Assembly (NCBI GenBank): GCA_007844125.1
Contig: CM017558.1
Location: forward strand, 43,378,376 to 43,442,375
Direction of reading: 5' to 3'
Length of the DNA stretch: 64,000 bases
From: Sinonovacula constricta
Taxonomy: Eukaryota; Mollusca; Bivalvia; Cardiida; Solecurtidae
Part shown: in pieces, positions 12,001 through 20,587 of the stretch
Position numbering within the stretch: position 1 is the first letter of the stretch
How the letters are laid out: each line of letters starts with the position of its first letter
Translations under genes and position numbers: made by a program
The notes under the pieces: generated by a model
Databases searched by the model: none
Told to the model about the DNA's origin: nothing
Seen by the model: only the letters and a program-made list of their open reading frames with translations

Positions 12001-12960
12001 GAAAATGGAGTGGCAGCTGTCTTATCTCAGAAAGTAGATGGAGTCGAGCGACCAGTTGCATTTGCGAGCCGGACACTCTCAAAGTCTGAGCGGCGGTATT
12101 GTGTCACGAGGAAAGAACTTTTAGCTGTAGTGTGCTTCGTGAAACACTTTCGCCATTTTCTGTACGGCAAGCCTTTCCTTGTGCGGACGGATCATAGCTC
12201 ATTGAGATGGCTGTTGAATTTCAAAAATCCAGAGGGACAGCTTGCAAGATGGTTGGAAGTTTTGTCATCTTATGACATGAAGATAGAGCATAGACCTGGT
12301 AAATATCACGGGAACGCTGATAGTTTAAGCAGACGGATATGCAGACAGTGTGGGCGGCAAGACAGTTGCATTGTGGCTGACAGAATAGCACAAGTGGAAT
12401 GCTCAACTGTCGATCTTAAGAGTGCCCAGGAAAGAGATGAAGACATAACACGATTAAAGCAGTGGATTGAATCTGGGAGATGCCCAGAGCGCAAAGACTT
12501 GGAGTCTGAAAGCGCTTACATGAAGTCTCTTGTTGCACAGTTCGAGTGTATTGAGGTGCATGAAGGTGTAGTCATGCGAAGGTGTACGAACTCTGAAAAC
12601 GGAAAAAATGTGTTGCAAGGAATTGTGCCTTTAACATTGAGACGAGAGGTGCTGAAACACTCTCATGATATCCGTGCATCAGGACACTTGGGGATGAAGA
12701 AGACACTTGCTAGAGTCCGGCAGGGCTTCTATTGGCCAGGCCTACGTAATGATGTTAGAACGTATGTGAATGGATGCGAGGCCTGTGTTAAAAGGAAGGA
12801 CCCTACAAAGTCGAAACGTGCTCCGATGGGGATCACAAGAAGCGGGTTTCCAATGGAACGGATAGCAGTGGACATTCTTGGGGAGCTTCCAATGACTGAG
12901 CGGGGAAACAAGTACATACTTGTTATTGGCGATTACTTCACAAAATGTTTTGTAAATTGA
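9025..12960 (+). CDS. gag-pol polyprotein of Ty3/gypsy element, C-terminally truncated
   Basis: Start is the ATG at 9025; the frame is open a few codons further upstream but without an ATG. It encodes 1311 residues. An N-terminal Leu/Glu-rich coiled coil (about 1-55) precedes a retrotransposon gag region (about 140-290). A CCHC zinc knuckle lies at 360-373 (CYGCGSKEHVLRNC), and the aspartic protease motif LIDTGAS at 420-426. The reverse transcriptase (about 680-900) has the catalytic YLDD at 841-844. RNase H begins around the Asp of ILDTDAC (988). The integrase HHCC zinc domain uses H1214, H1221, C1251 and C1254. The integrase core keeps only its first catalytic Asp (1283, AVDILGEL), and the protein ends at FTKCFVN. 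No stop or frameshift separates gag from pol. Without the second Asp and the Glu, the integrase cannot be active on its own. Confidence 0.95.
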   Translation: MEGSDDRLSRLEEELASLKLEHEGIKLENASLRVEVELLSVRCEVAEMKAQMTPRPGSHTELLSTRTTEAKQKRRLPEIPAYVGARAPSIISIDVPRTPEAAGRTKDSLVTPLHGINEANITFRRPKASTKPVTRVKAATYDGVSSWRDFKAHFETCAEINGWSYVEQGLYLAVSLKGQAQGVLSNLAGNARDYDSLVLALEERFAPPNQTELYRVQLRERRQRASESLAELGQDIRRLTNLAYPSAPMDVRETLAKEQFLDALHNVEMRLRVKQSRPFSLNDAIRHAVELEAFNKAERAKVDGQGIVQVSSSENVLLEKMEKLQTFMQEMSKELNILKKRAYTPQHSERAARQGSERRCYGCGSKEHVLRNCPTRFRRRGGQRPQAPSLKQEKPRESVGRIGSGLYLPAKCLGVRLLGLIDTGASISVLSSRVWDVGTQEARSTLMPYDTELYTASGDPLRVKGVTELSVGIGDEVLTTKVVVADIDCDLLLGLDFMEAHCCKLDLVRQKIEVRGKWLQLKRAFSGGCYRVRLSKDTLIPARTEVVVQGSVLAYKNDCTGPYLVEPSKKMLEKGTSLVARSLVDGSSMVPIRIMNVSEEDQLLHQNTVVASLSPVLVELGHRSLNKRTDVPKHLHELYSRSVQGMEPEQQKSVAELLTRHSSAFSTSDEDLGRTGVVRHKINTGDAQPIKQPLRRAPVYLNADIDEQISDMLRRGIIQPSTSPWASGIVMVTKKDGTKRFCVDYRRLNDVTLKDSYPLPRIDDSLDQLAGAQWFSCLDLNAGYWQVELDEADREKTAFSSRQGLFEFRVMPFGLCNAPATFERLMETVLAGLNWQICLIYLDDVIVHGRTFEEMFHNLDQVFTRLSSAGLKLKPKKCQLFRDEVQYLGHIVSRNGIRTDPAKVEAIREWPEPRCLREVRSFLGLCGYYRRFIRDFAKIAKPLHRLTEKGEKFDFDTSCRTAFATLKRCLTEAPVLAHPNFNEQFILDTDACENGVAAVLSQKVDGVERPVAFASRTLSKSERRYCVTRKELLAVVCFVKHFRHFLYGKPFLVRTDHSSLRWLLNFKNPEGQLARWLEVLSSYDMKIEHRPGKYHGNADSLSRRICRQCGRQDSCIVADRIAQVECSTVDLKSAQERDEDITRLKQWIESGRCPERKDLESESAYMKSLVAQFECIEVHEGVVMRRCTNSENGKNVLQGIVPLTLRREVLKHSHDIRASGHLGMKKTLARVRQGFYWPGLRNDVRTYVNGCEACVKRKDPTKSKRAPMGITRSGFPMERIAVDILGELPMTERGNKYILVIGDYFTKCFVN

Positions 12961-12998
12961 CGCATGAGGGACTCATGCCTAGTCGGAGGCGTGGGTAA

Positions 12999-13800
12999 TG
13001 TAGTGAAAAAAAGAGTAACGAGTTCGCCCGAGTCAGGTAATTACTTCCCTTTATACAAATGTACCGCCCGAGATATGGAATTACTCCCCTTTAATAATTG
13101 TCCAATGTTCTAGATAGTACAATCTACCTGTCGGAACGTAAAACTAAATCTGTATATATGATTGCAGCTTTTTCAAGTCGAGGGATGCGAGAGGAAACTC
13201 TCATATTTTGCTTGCTGACCATCGCTTGGTTAGTTATAAGCGGTCCGAGATCCAGGCTTCTGTTATCTGGCCTTTTGAGGTTGCAGGTGCAAGCCGGTCA
13301 AGCTTCCAGTGGGCTTTGGCAGTGGGATCGTTCGCGAAGGCACGCCTACAAGCCCCAGAGTCGGAAGGCCGCGCTTAATCCGGTGGCTGAAGAGGGCTGG
13401 TGCTCTTAGCTTGTGGGTGCAAGCCGGTCAGGCTTCGAGTGGGCAACGGCAGTGGGATCGTTCGCGAAGGCGCGCCGTACAAGCCCCGAGAAGGGAGACC
13501 GCGCTTAATCCTGCACTAGGAGCGTGCGTGCCTGGCATTGTATGTTTTGTGATTGTATGTGTTGCGTTAGTGTGCTAGGTAGGATTCTGTTAGTTAAGTA
13601 GGCTTGGTGTAGTGTGTGTCGGCTCCCTCCATTCTGTATTGTTCCGTTACTTCTTAGGGCTCGGGCGCACATAGGTTTCACTTGAGATCAGGCAGACCGT
13701 GTATAGTGTTTGCATACTTAGTCTCTATTTGAATAGTTAGGTCGTATTGAAACCGTCTGTGTGTGCGCCCAGCAACTCGTGCCCCGCTCGGCACGTTACA
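12999..13800 (+). repeat. 3' LTR of the gypsy element
   Basis: Starts TGTAGTG and ends GTTACA, directly followed by CATA. It is longer than the 5' LTR by exactly 15 bp, a partial duplication around tgtatgttttgtgattg near 13540. I noticed no other differences by eye. Confidence 0.95.
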
Positions 13801-15683
13801 CATATATTTGAACAGAATGAACAACAAGCAAAACGTGATTATGACTATCAATTCGATTATTCGAAGCCGCATTTGTAAATAGCCAATAATATATAATTAC
13901 CTGTTCCGTTATGCCTCTTTAAAGTAAATAATTAGCCCAATCTCAATATTTATGACAGTAGTTAGACACTGCAACAATGCACATTACCGAACTCGATTTT
14001 CAAATATCCTATATCATAGATGCCAAGAGGTATTATTTGATTTTTTGGCAATGTGGGTTTTAATACTGCGATACTGCATGGGTCGCTGTATATGGGTCTA
14101 CAAAACACAGCCTACCAAATCAAACGACACACAAAACAGCTCTTCAATAGCCGGCTTTGTTCTATAGGACATCGATCAACTATGACCTCTGTGAGCGAAC
14201 AAGCCAATTTTGTAGTCGGAAAAGTTGTAACCTGGTGTACTATTATCGGACAGTAACATGTTATAATTTTTTATATATGCTCTTCAAGTTGACATTATTT
14301 ATTTGGTTAACAACTATAGTAAAAAGTTAACTCACAAAAGTAAGGCGTGTTGCTAGCCTTTCTGTTTGTTGTGTCCTGTCGTTAACATATTATCATAAAA
14401 CACTGAAATCTTCTACCTTTTTTTGCTCAATTCAATTTTAATGTTATACTATCCTGGTCCAGAACAATGCTTCGCAGCGCATGTGTGCGCCGTACGCGCG
14501 TTGCCATCTATATGGGTTTCTACATATGCAGATCATGCATTGGTTGATTGTATTCTTTTTTGTTGTTGTTGTTATAAGCGGGTGGACTCCTCTTTGTTTT
14601 GTGTACTTTTTATGGACTTGCTATGAATATTAATTAAAATGGGTCTAATTTCCGGTTTATTCTGGATCATTCCAGAAGCGTAGCCTATTGGTCGAATTAT
14701 AAAGTCGTATGAACGTTGCATTTGCGGTGGAAATGGTTTTTAAACGTCAATGTTCAGCACTGGTGCTGACGTCGGGTTTCGATTTAACATGACTCGACCC
14801 CCAACTAAAGAATGTCCATATTGCAGTCAAACACGTGCCTAAATTCGACTCTTATTTTACTAAAACCCAACTTTGAAGCTACCAATTAACAACCCTAAGC
14901 TAAAATTTGAGTTCTTCTATCGAATCCTTACAAAAAGAGTATTTAATTCTTGAGTAGTCATAAAGCGACCAGTTTAAAGTCTAAATCTGTCATTGAAGAA
15001 AATGATTGAACATGCTTATTTTAATCTTAATTTAAGTCCAAATCCAGAAATACGTTAGTAACGCTTTAACTCCACCCCCCACCCCACCCCCCCACTCCCA
15101 CTCTATTTGAGAGAATATTTCATTGTCAGTGTTGTTCTTCGTAACCCAATATTGCTGCATACAATCTGAACAATATAATAGAAGTTAGAATTAAAACTAA
15201 TTAAAAATCGATTTGGGCTTATCCGATAGGATTGCTTTTACAGCTTTTTTGGTCTTTAGTATTTATAAATTGCGAAATACTGTCAAACCAATGATGAGTA
15301 AACACTAATAGAAGTGGTGTTGTACATCGGAGTTGACTACCTTTCAGTGAAATATCGATCAGCTTCGAAACTGTGTTAGATTGAAACGCATGGTTAACCT
15401 CCGAACAATAAGTACAACCATCTCGGGGACACCCGACAAGAAGTGGGTACGTAAAAACACTGAAACTTGATCCCAAAGTACACATGTCAGATCGGCACCG
15501 TATGCCCTATATAAAGTGTCGGTGTGCCGTAAAACCACGTACAGGACACAAGATGATAACACGGAATTTTGAAGGGTACACCGAAGGGTACACCGAATAT
15601 TTAATTCGGAGAAAAAGAAAAAATCTTGAAGGTCAAGTTCTGGCGCGTTTGGTGATCAGTTACAAGATCCACACATACGATTC
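13801..15683. other. unique sequence right of the retrotransposon
   Basis: No gene is recognised. Removing the retrotransposon and one CATA joins 8.1 kb to 13.8 kb into a 42-codon open run (see findings). A C-rich run (ccacccccc) lies at about 15070-15105, and a short duplicated gaagggtacacc at about 15570. Otherwise AT-rich single-copy DNA. Confidence 0.45.
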
Positions 15684-15752
15684 AACGCGGTATTTTACAC
15701 TTCCACTATAGAAAATGTCTATGACTAGAATGAAAGCGTAAAATACCGCGTT
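15684..15752. repeat. 15-bp perfect inverted repeat
   Basis: aacgcggtattttac at 15684-15698 is mirrored as gtaaaataccgcgtt at 15738-15752 with a 39-bp loop. It lies just left of the larger 55-bp inverted repeat and may belong to the same decayed TIR element. Confidence 0.8.
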
Positions 15753-15809
15753 AAAGCATCGCATAATCAAAGAGAAGAAAATAGAAAACATGTTACAATC
15801 GTGCCTCAT

Positions 15810-16053
15810 TGTATTGTTTGTGAATATTAACCCCGAACTGATGAATACATTACACGGTAGTTGCTGGTTCAATTTCCCGTGCTAACCATTTTAACAGCAC
15901 GAAAATCTCGTGAATAAAGAAAAAATCATTTATCACGGCGAAATATTTTCGGCAAGCACATGTTCTTAATTTATTTTACAACTGATATTGAAACGTGTGC
16001 AACTACCGTGTAATGTATTCATCAGTTCGGGGTTAATATTCACAAACAATACA
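15810..16053. repeat. 55-bp perfect inverted repeat, 134-bp spacer
   Basis: The left arm 15810-15864 (starts tgtattgtttgtgaat, ends cggtagttgc) is exactly the reverse complement of 15999-16053. Identity stops abruptly at both the inner and outer ends. It could be a foldback or MITE-type element. The spacer contains a smaller inverted pair, cgtgct/agcacg. No coding frame is seen. Confidence 0.93.
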
Positions 16054-16196
16054 CTCCGCACATAACGAGTATATACATCGATTAAGACGCCTACCTCTAC
16101 CTACACGGAGTTATCGTTCGTTACTGTCGCAGCTCAATGTAATGTTCCTTCTGTTTGAGATATTTATTCTGTATTTATCCATTAAATTGGTCAGTG

Positions 16197-16326
16197 TGTA
16201 ACATAGGGAGAAAAATGTGCAGCCAGTCCGGGACTCGAACCCGGGACACTTCGCTTACAGGGCGAATGCTCTACCGACTGAGCTAACCGGACCGCTTACA
16301 CATTCTCTCCCTATCACCCGGCTACA
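16197..16326 (-). repeat. TRIM LTR 1 (outer 3' LTR of minus array)
   Basis: 130 bp. On the plus strand it starts TGTAACA and ends GGCTACA. It has no primer-site sequence on its left, where it meets unrelated DNA (cagtg), as expected for the outer end of the array. Confidence 0.8.
16220..16292 (-). tRNA. tRNA-like gene 1, anticodon position TGT (Thr-like)
   Basis: It folds as a cloverleaf: 7-bp acceptor (one mismatch and two G-U pairs), D arm GCTC/GAGC, anticodon stem TTCGC/GCGAA with loop CCTGTAA, and T arm CCGGG/CCCGG. The A box (TAGCTCAGTCGG) and B box (GGTTCGAGTCC) fit Pol III promoters, and TTTTT follows the 3' end. By position the anticodon is TGT (Thr), but base 33 is C instead of the near-invariant T, so a decoding function is doubtful. 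It sits inside an LTR. Confidence 0.75.
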
Positions 16327-16450
16327 TACACCCCGGGCAACTTGAAATTCGTCCTCGAATTTCCACAGACTATATACTCTACATACAACTCACAAGCACT
16401 TCTCAAGCACTTGTACGTAACGACCGCGGGTCATTTACGTTGGGCGCCAA

Positions 16451-16580
16451 TGTAACATAGGGAGAAAAATGTGCAGCCAGTCCGGGACTCGAACCCGGGA
16501 CACTTCGCTTACAGGGCGAATGCTCTACCGACTGAGCTAACCGAACCGCTTACACTTTCTCTCCCTGTCACCCGGCTACA
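16451..16580 (-). repeat. TRIM LTR 2
   Basis: 130 bp, same ends as LTR 1. The primer-site complement gcgccaa lies directly to its left, belonging to the shared internal segment 16327-16450. Confidence 0.8.
16474..16546 (-). tRNA. tRNA-like gene 2, anticodon position TGT
   Basis: Same fold and promoter boxes as copy 1. One substitution in the 5' acceptor strand (GTTCGGT instead of GTCCGGT) replaces a C-G pair by a T-G wobble. The TTTTT terminator is kept. Confidence 0.72.
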
Positions 16581-16693
16581 TACACGCCGGGCAACTTGAA
16601 ATTCGTCCTCGAATTTCCACAAACTGTATGCTCATAACCAACTCAAACACTTGAGTACCGTAACGACCGCGGGTCGTTTACGTTGGGCGCCAA

Positions 16694-16823
16694 TGTAACA
16701 TGGGGAGAAAAATGTGCAGCCAGTCCGGGACTCGAACCCGGGACCCTTCGCTTACAGGGCGAATGTTCTACAGACTGAGCTAACCGGACCGCTTACACAT
16801 TCTCTCCCTATCACCCGGCTACA
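16694..16823 (-). repeat. TRIM LTR 3
   Basis: 130 bp with the same ends but more substitutions than the others (tggggag for tagggag). Its upstream internal segment is cut at about 16868, where the array inverts. Confidence 0.78.
16717..16789 (-). tRNA. tRNA-like gene 3, diverged
   Basis: Same 73-bp length and fold. The D arm region (gtctgtagaac on the minus strand) and variable loop carry substitutions relative to the other copies, weakening the D stem. Probably the most decayed copy. Confidence 0.6.
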
Positions 16824-16877
16824 TACACACCGGAGAAACTTGAAATTCGTCCTCGAATTGCCACAGACCGGGGTGTA

Positions 16878-17007
16878 TGTAGCCGGGTGATAGGGAGAGA
16901 ATGTGTAAGCGGTCCGGTTAGCTCAGTCGGTAGAGCATTCGCCCTGTAAGCGAAGTGTCCCGGGTTCGAGTCCCGGACTGGCTGCACATTTTTCTCCCTA
17001 TGTTACA
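16878..17007 (+). repeat. TRIM LTR 4
   Basis: 130 bp, TGTAGCC to TGTTACA on the plus strand. It is followed by one A and then TGGCGCCCAACG, the primer-site start. The tRNA-like gene is enclosed by inverted arms 16890-16905 and 16985-17001. Confidence 0.82.
16912..16984 (+). tRNA. tRNA-like gene 4, anticodon position TGT
   Basis: Cloverleaf and boxes as in copy 1, on the plus strand. The Pol III terminator TTTTT starts five bases after the discriminator. Flanking arms (atagggagagaatgtg and cacatttttctccctat) would extend the acceptor stem by about 16 pairs. Confidence 0.78.
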
Positions 17008-17131
17008 ATGGCGCCCAACGTAAATGACCCGCGGTCGTTACGTACAAGTGCTTGAGAAGTGCTTGTGAGTTGTATGTAGAGTATATAGTCTGTGGAAATT
17101 CGAGGACGAATTTCAAGTTGCCCGGGGTGTA

Positions 17132-17261
17132 TGTAGCCGGGTGATAGGGAGAGAATGTGTAAGCGGTCCGGTTAGCTCAGTCGGTAGAGCATTCGCCCTG
17201 TAAGCGAAGTGTCCCGGGTTCGAGTCCCGGACTGGCTGCACATTTTTCTCCCTATGTTACA
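17132..17261 (+). repeat. TRIM LTR 5
   Basis: 130 bp, matching LTR 4. It is followed by a truncated primer-site sequence TGGCGCCC that runs directly into the opposite-strand primer site of the larger LTR at right. Confidence 0.82.
17166..17238 (+). tRNA. tRNA-like gene 5, anticodon position TGT
   Basis: Appears identical to copy 4 by eye, with intact A and B boxes and a downstream TTTTT. As in the others, position 33 is C. Confidence 0.78.
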
Positions 17262-17266
17262 ATGGC

Positions 17267-17284
17267 GCCCCACGTTGGGCGCCA
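17267..17284 (-). other. primer binding site, tRNA-Lys1,2 type
   Basis: On the minus strand the 18 bases TGGCGCCCAACGTGGGGC begin two bases after the end (GGTTACA) of the adjoining LTR. This equals the classical site complementary to the 3' end of tRNA-Lys1,2 in known retroelements. It belongs to the minus-strand LTR at 17287-17828. Confidence 0.8.
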
Positions 17285-17286
17285 AA

Positions 17287-17828
17287 TGTAACCTCTCTTT
17301 GGTAATGTCGAATAACCAAATCTTGGTAGGTGTTAGAGTTCTTTATTATAGGGTATAGTTTTTAAGCCTGAAATTAACAAATAGGATAATCAATAACTTC
17401 TAGCATTTAAAAATATAAAGATTCGATAATTCATTACAATACAACAATTCAATATGGCAAAAGTTATAAGAATTATTCAATACAAATTACAATAGATCAC
17501 TAAAATAAATAAATATATATTTACATACCAGCCAACTTATTACTAAATCTTGTAAAAGATTTGATGTGGGTATGAAAGTGTTCCTTCTAGTATGAAGGTT
17601 TGTCAGGGAATGAATTGGTAGAGGAAAGGGATAAAGAAAAGCGGGAAAATTATTGTTAGTAAAAACTGCTCACACACTAGTAAAACAGGTTTAGAATCAA
17701 CTCACTCACTGGACATGACACTTTAACGGTACTTATACACAAGACGCCACAGGGTAGAACGATGTACACGGACAACATGAAATGTACGGACAGATACAAC
17801 ATAAAAACACAAACACACCCTGGTTACA
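17287..17828 (-). repeat. LTR of a larger retroelement, 542 bp, coding part absent
   Basis: It starts TGTAACC and ends GGTTACA, a perfect 7-bp terminal inverted repeat. Read on the minus strand, an AATAAA signal lies about 75 bp before the LTR end, a TATA-like tgtataagta lies further upstream, and the primer site follows the LTR with a 2-base gap. Internal coding sequence is absent because the TRIM array takes its place. The right boundary at 17828 is inferred from the matching terminal heptamer. Confidence 0.6.
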
Positions 17829-18099
17829 AGTGGATTTATATAACCTTAGTTGGTTTCAGGACCTCTGTCACTTGACTTATTTTGACTTTTAAGTGTGTCA
17901 TTAGCGTCCGTAAACGACGATGTAGCATTGCGCATGTTGTGACACAACTACACATTAATCGCGTGTTGTTTTCGACCAAAGTCCTGTTCGAGAAAATTTA
18001 GAATTTTATCACCATTTGTTATATCTATCAACCTAATCATTTCGTATGGTAAAGTATTCGGCATTCGACATTCATTTAAAAGTACACGTTTGTCAACGA

Positions 18100-18567
18100 T
18101 TTAAAGGTGGTGTTTAAAAGTTGGGATACCATCAAAACATCTCAAACATCCAAATAATGTATTGTTACCTGAACAGATCACGTAAAATAGTTTTAATTAC
18201 TAAACTGTGTTTCCTATCTGAGTCACTCTGCACAGTTAGTATTTTTAAACTTAGGAAACCACGTGACCACTTACTTTTGAGATCACGTCATATCATAATT
18301 CGGGTAATATGCTGTGGCGTCGATATCTATTTTTAGCAGAAATATCCTTTGTGCTTATCTATAGATTTGGAAAGAACGGACATTTAGAGCGTTTTTCTTT
18401 TCATGATTTTCGTCTTTTCGTTTAACATATGAGGTAGTGGTCAAAATCGTCTTTGCTTAGAGTACAGCACGGGTTTATGTAGACATTATACCGTAATTCC
18501 CCCAAACAGACACACTACATTGTTACATGTATTTTATACATGCAATCTGTCGGTTACCACCTTTAAA
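18100..18567. mobile_element. MITE-like element, TTTAAAGGTGGT ends
   Basis: TTTAAAGGTGGT at the left is mirrored by ACCACCTTTAAA at the right, 468 bp in total. The right end (aggtggtaaccgacagattg on the opposite strand) resembles the 25-bp TIR of the element at 27.6 kb. TTAA at both boundaries suggests a TTAA target duplication. No coding capacity. Confidence 0.55.
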
Positions 18568-19183
18568 GTATCCAATTAACATTGTATTGTGCCGTATCGT
18601 ATTGTAGGCTACTGTAATGATGCTATTTTTAAAACGTCCAGTTTCAATGAGCATGCAAATATGGCCAGTTACAAATTCAGTTTGGTGTTTTTATAGTTTT
18701 CAGAGAATATGTTTTGCACGAATGGACACATATATCGGATCTCCTCAATAAGTGGAGAACAACAAAAAGATGACTGTTAAACGCGGCAGATGTATAAATC
18801 GCTGAAAATAAGCGGTTTCTTTTTTTCTTAAACTTGTTGCTATTACAATATATTTTTATGATAACATGGGAGATAAATAGTCGATGGACATAATTATAAC
18901 TTGAGTTGTTTCCCTTGTTTATAACCCTTCTATGCTCTCATAAAATATTTACAAACACGAACCCTTGTACATAGCATACGACATTATGACTTTTAATTGA
19001 ATTATACAACACTATCACTATATCACTATAAATTAGTCAATATCAATATAAATTAGTCAAGGACACTAAACCTTAACTTCGACGACACAATTCCTCTCAT
19101 CGGGTATCTGAACATGCTATTTTCACACAACAAAAATGTAGGCCTATACTTGCAAAAAGTGGGAAACCATTTGCCAACTATAA

Positions 19184-19392
<209 letters not shown>

Positions 19393-20587
19393 TAGTATGT
19401 ATGTATAGAGTTCATTTGAGAGAAAACAAAATACATGCATAAGTGAAGTGTCGCTATAAATGCCGGATATACATTGATTCCTATTCACTTAATATTGCTT
19501 GATGTTTTTGTGTAAACTTGTATAAATTATACTTTATTAATCTTCTTCCAGATTGTATATTTGTAGGACCGGGATCGTAGCTTTATGCAGGAAAGTCCTA
19601 ATAGCGGTCGGAGACTTATAGAGAACTATACTTATTTAAAGGGTTGTGCGCTTTTAAGTGTGATGGCTAAAATTGTAAGATTTTAACCCAAATCTTTCTT
19701 TTTCGGGACAAAATATTTTTTTCTTCTCTTTAATAAAATATAAAAATGTACGCGTATGTAAAATATGAAACCACCGTGCATGGGCATACGACCGTACAAA
19801 CGTTAGTAAGTACAGTTTTTATTTTAATATGATATGTATGCATTGTATAGACATATAACTCAAACAGCGTTATGCTATTAGCAATTTACCGAAGTTTGAG
19901 AAAAAGTACAAGAAAGTTGTGAAAATTGTTATTTCCTGTTCTTTGAATGCACTCAACAATGTACATATTTTCATTAAAATGTTTTACTTCTTTGAAGGTA
20001 TTTTTAAAGATAGTCCGTGATTATAGCAACTTTTTGCAGAATTCCAGTCAAGTTTGCGTATCTATGCATATATAAGTCCCTGAACTCATATAAATACTGT
20101 TTGCTATGTTTAGATATTATTTTGTAGATCTAATATTTCACTTTTTGTAATTTTAAATCATGCAGATAATAAAATAACTTTTAAAACGCAAAATAGGGGA
20201 TCCATCTGCTTTACCACGTGTTAATCTTACAGAACTACTTTATAATAACACATTCTGTCTGATAGAACTTTCTTGTGTTTCTTCAAGACAAAGGTCAAGT
20301 ATAAATGATAAATGATAAGAAACAAACACTCCTAACAAATATAAAGTCCCGACGATAAACAGCGGCACCATTACGAAATGCAAGATAGGTCAAAAGGGTT
20401 AATTTGCTAGTTACTTCCCCTTTCCTCTTAGTCGGGTGGCTGAGCGGAGTTAACCGCAAACTGCCCTATAAGGTTCGGGTATTTCCGTAATTCAAGGAAG
20501 TAAATAACCATGCCCGTGTCGATCACGTTAAAACGTTGGTGTAAACAAAGTTGTGATTATTTGTAGTCGGACATGTAACACATCAAG

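Larger units (their letters stand above)
8178..13800 (+). mobile_element. Ty3/gypsy LTR retrotransposon, integrase-truncated
   Basis: The element has 787- and 802-bp LTRs, a primer-binding-site candidate, and one uninterrupted gag-pol frame. It is flanked by CATA on both sides (target duplication of 4 bp, or 5 bp if ACATA shares the terminal LTR base). Domain order gag, zinc knuckle, protease, reverse transcriptase, RNase H, integrase places it in Ty3/gypsy. The frame stops only 38 bp before the 3' LTR, inside the integrase core, so several hundred bases of pol, and probably the usual polypurine tract context, are missing. Near-identical LTRs indicate recent insertion, so the truncated copy may have been mobilised in trans or decayed very recently. 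Confidence 0.95.
16197..17283. mobile_element. tRNA-bearing TRIM-like array: five 130-bp LTRs in inverted order
   Basis: Five repeats of exactly 130 bp begin TGTAGCC and end TGTTACA (three on the minus strand, then two on the plus). Each contains a 73-bp tRNA-like gene. Between neighbouring repeats lie 113-124-bp internal segments. Read in LTR orientation, these start one base after the LTR with TGGCGCCCAACGT (the first 13 bases of a tRNA-Lys1,2-type primer site) and end with a purine-rich ccggggtgta before the next LTR. This layout, LTR-PBS-short internal-PPT-LTR with no coding capacity, is that of a terminal-repeat retrotransposon in miniature. Tandem sharing of LTRs gives the array. The strand switch is at about 16868, where a truncated minus unit meets a plus unit. 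Assignment as a TRIM is inference; repeat geometry and tRNA content are seen directly. Confidence 0.75.

Noticed and set aside
9198..12917. Antisense open frames within the gypsy coding region
   Set aside because: Shadows of the gag-pol frame; no independent support.
16220..17238. Ordinary cluster of functional tRNA-Thr genes
   Set aside because: Each copy has C at position 33, an imperfect acceptor stem, and lies inside a 130-bp TG...CA repeat followed by a primer-site sequence; a mobile-element origin explains the layout better, though Pol III transcription is still likely.
20430..20490. tRNA-Ser/Leu-like gene (gtcgggtggctgagcgg ... ggttcgggt)
   Set aside because: Only the 5' third and a partial B box resemble a tRNA; no acceptor or T stem forms. 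At most a SINE relic.
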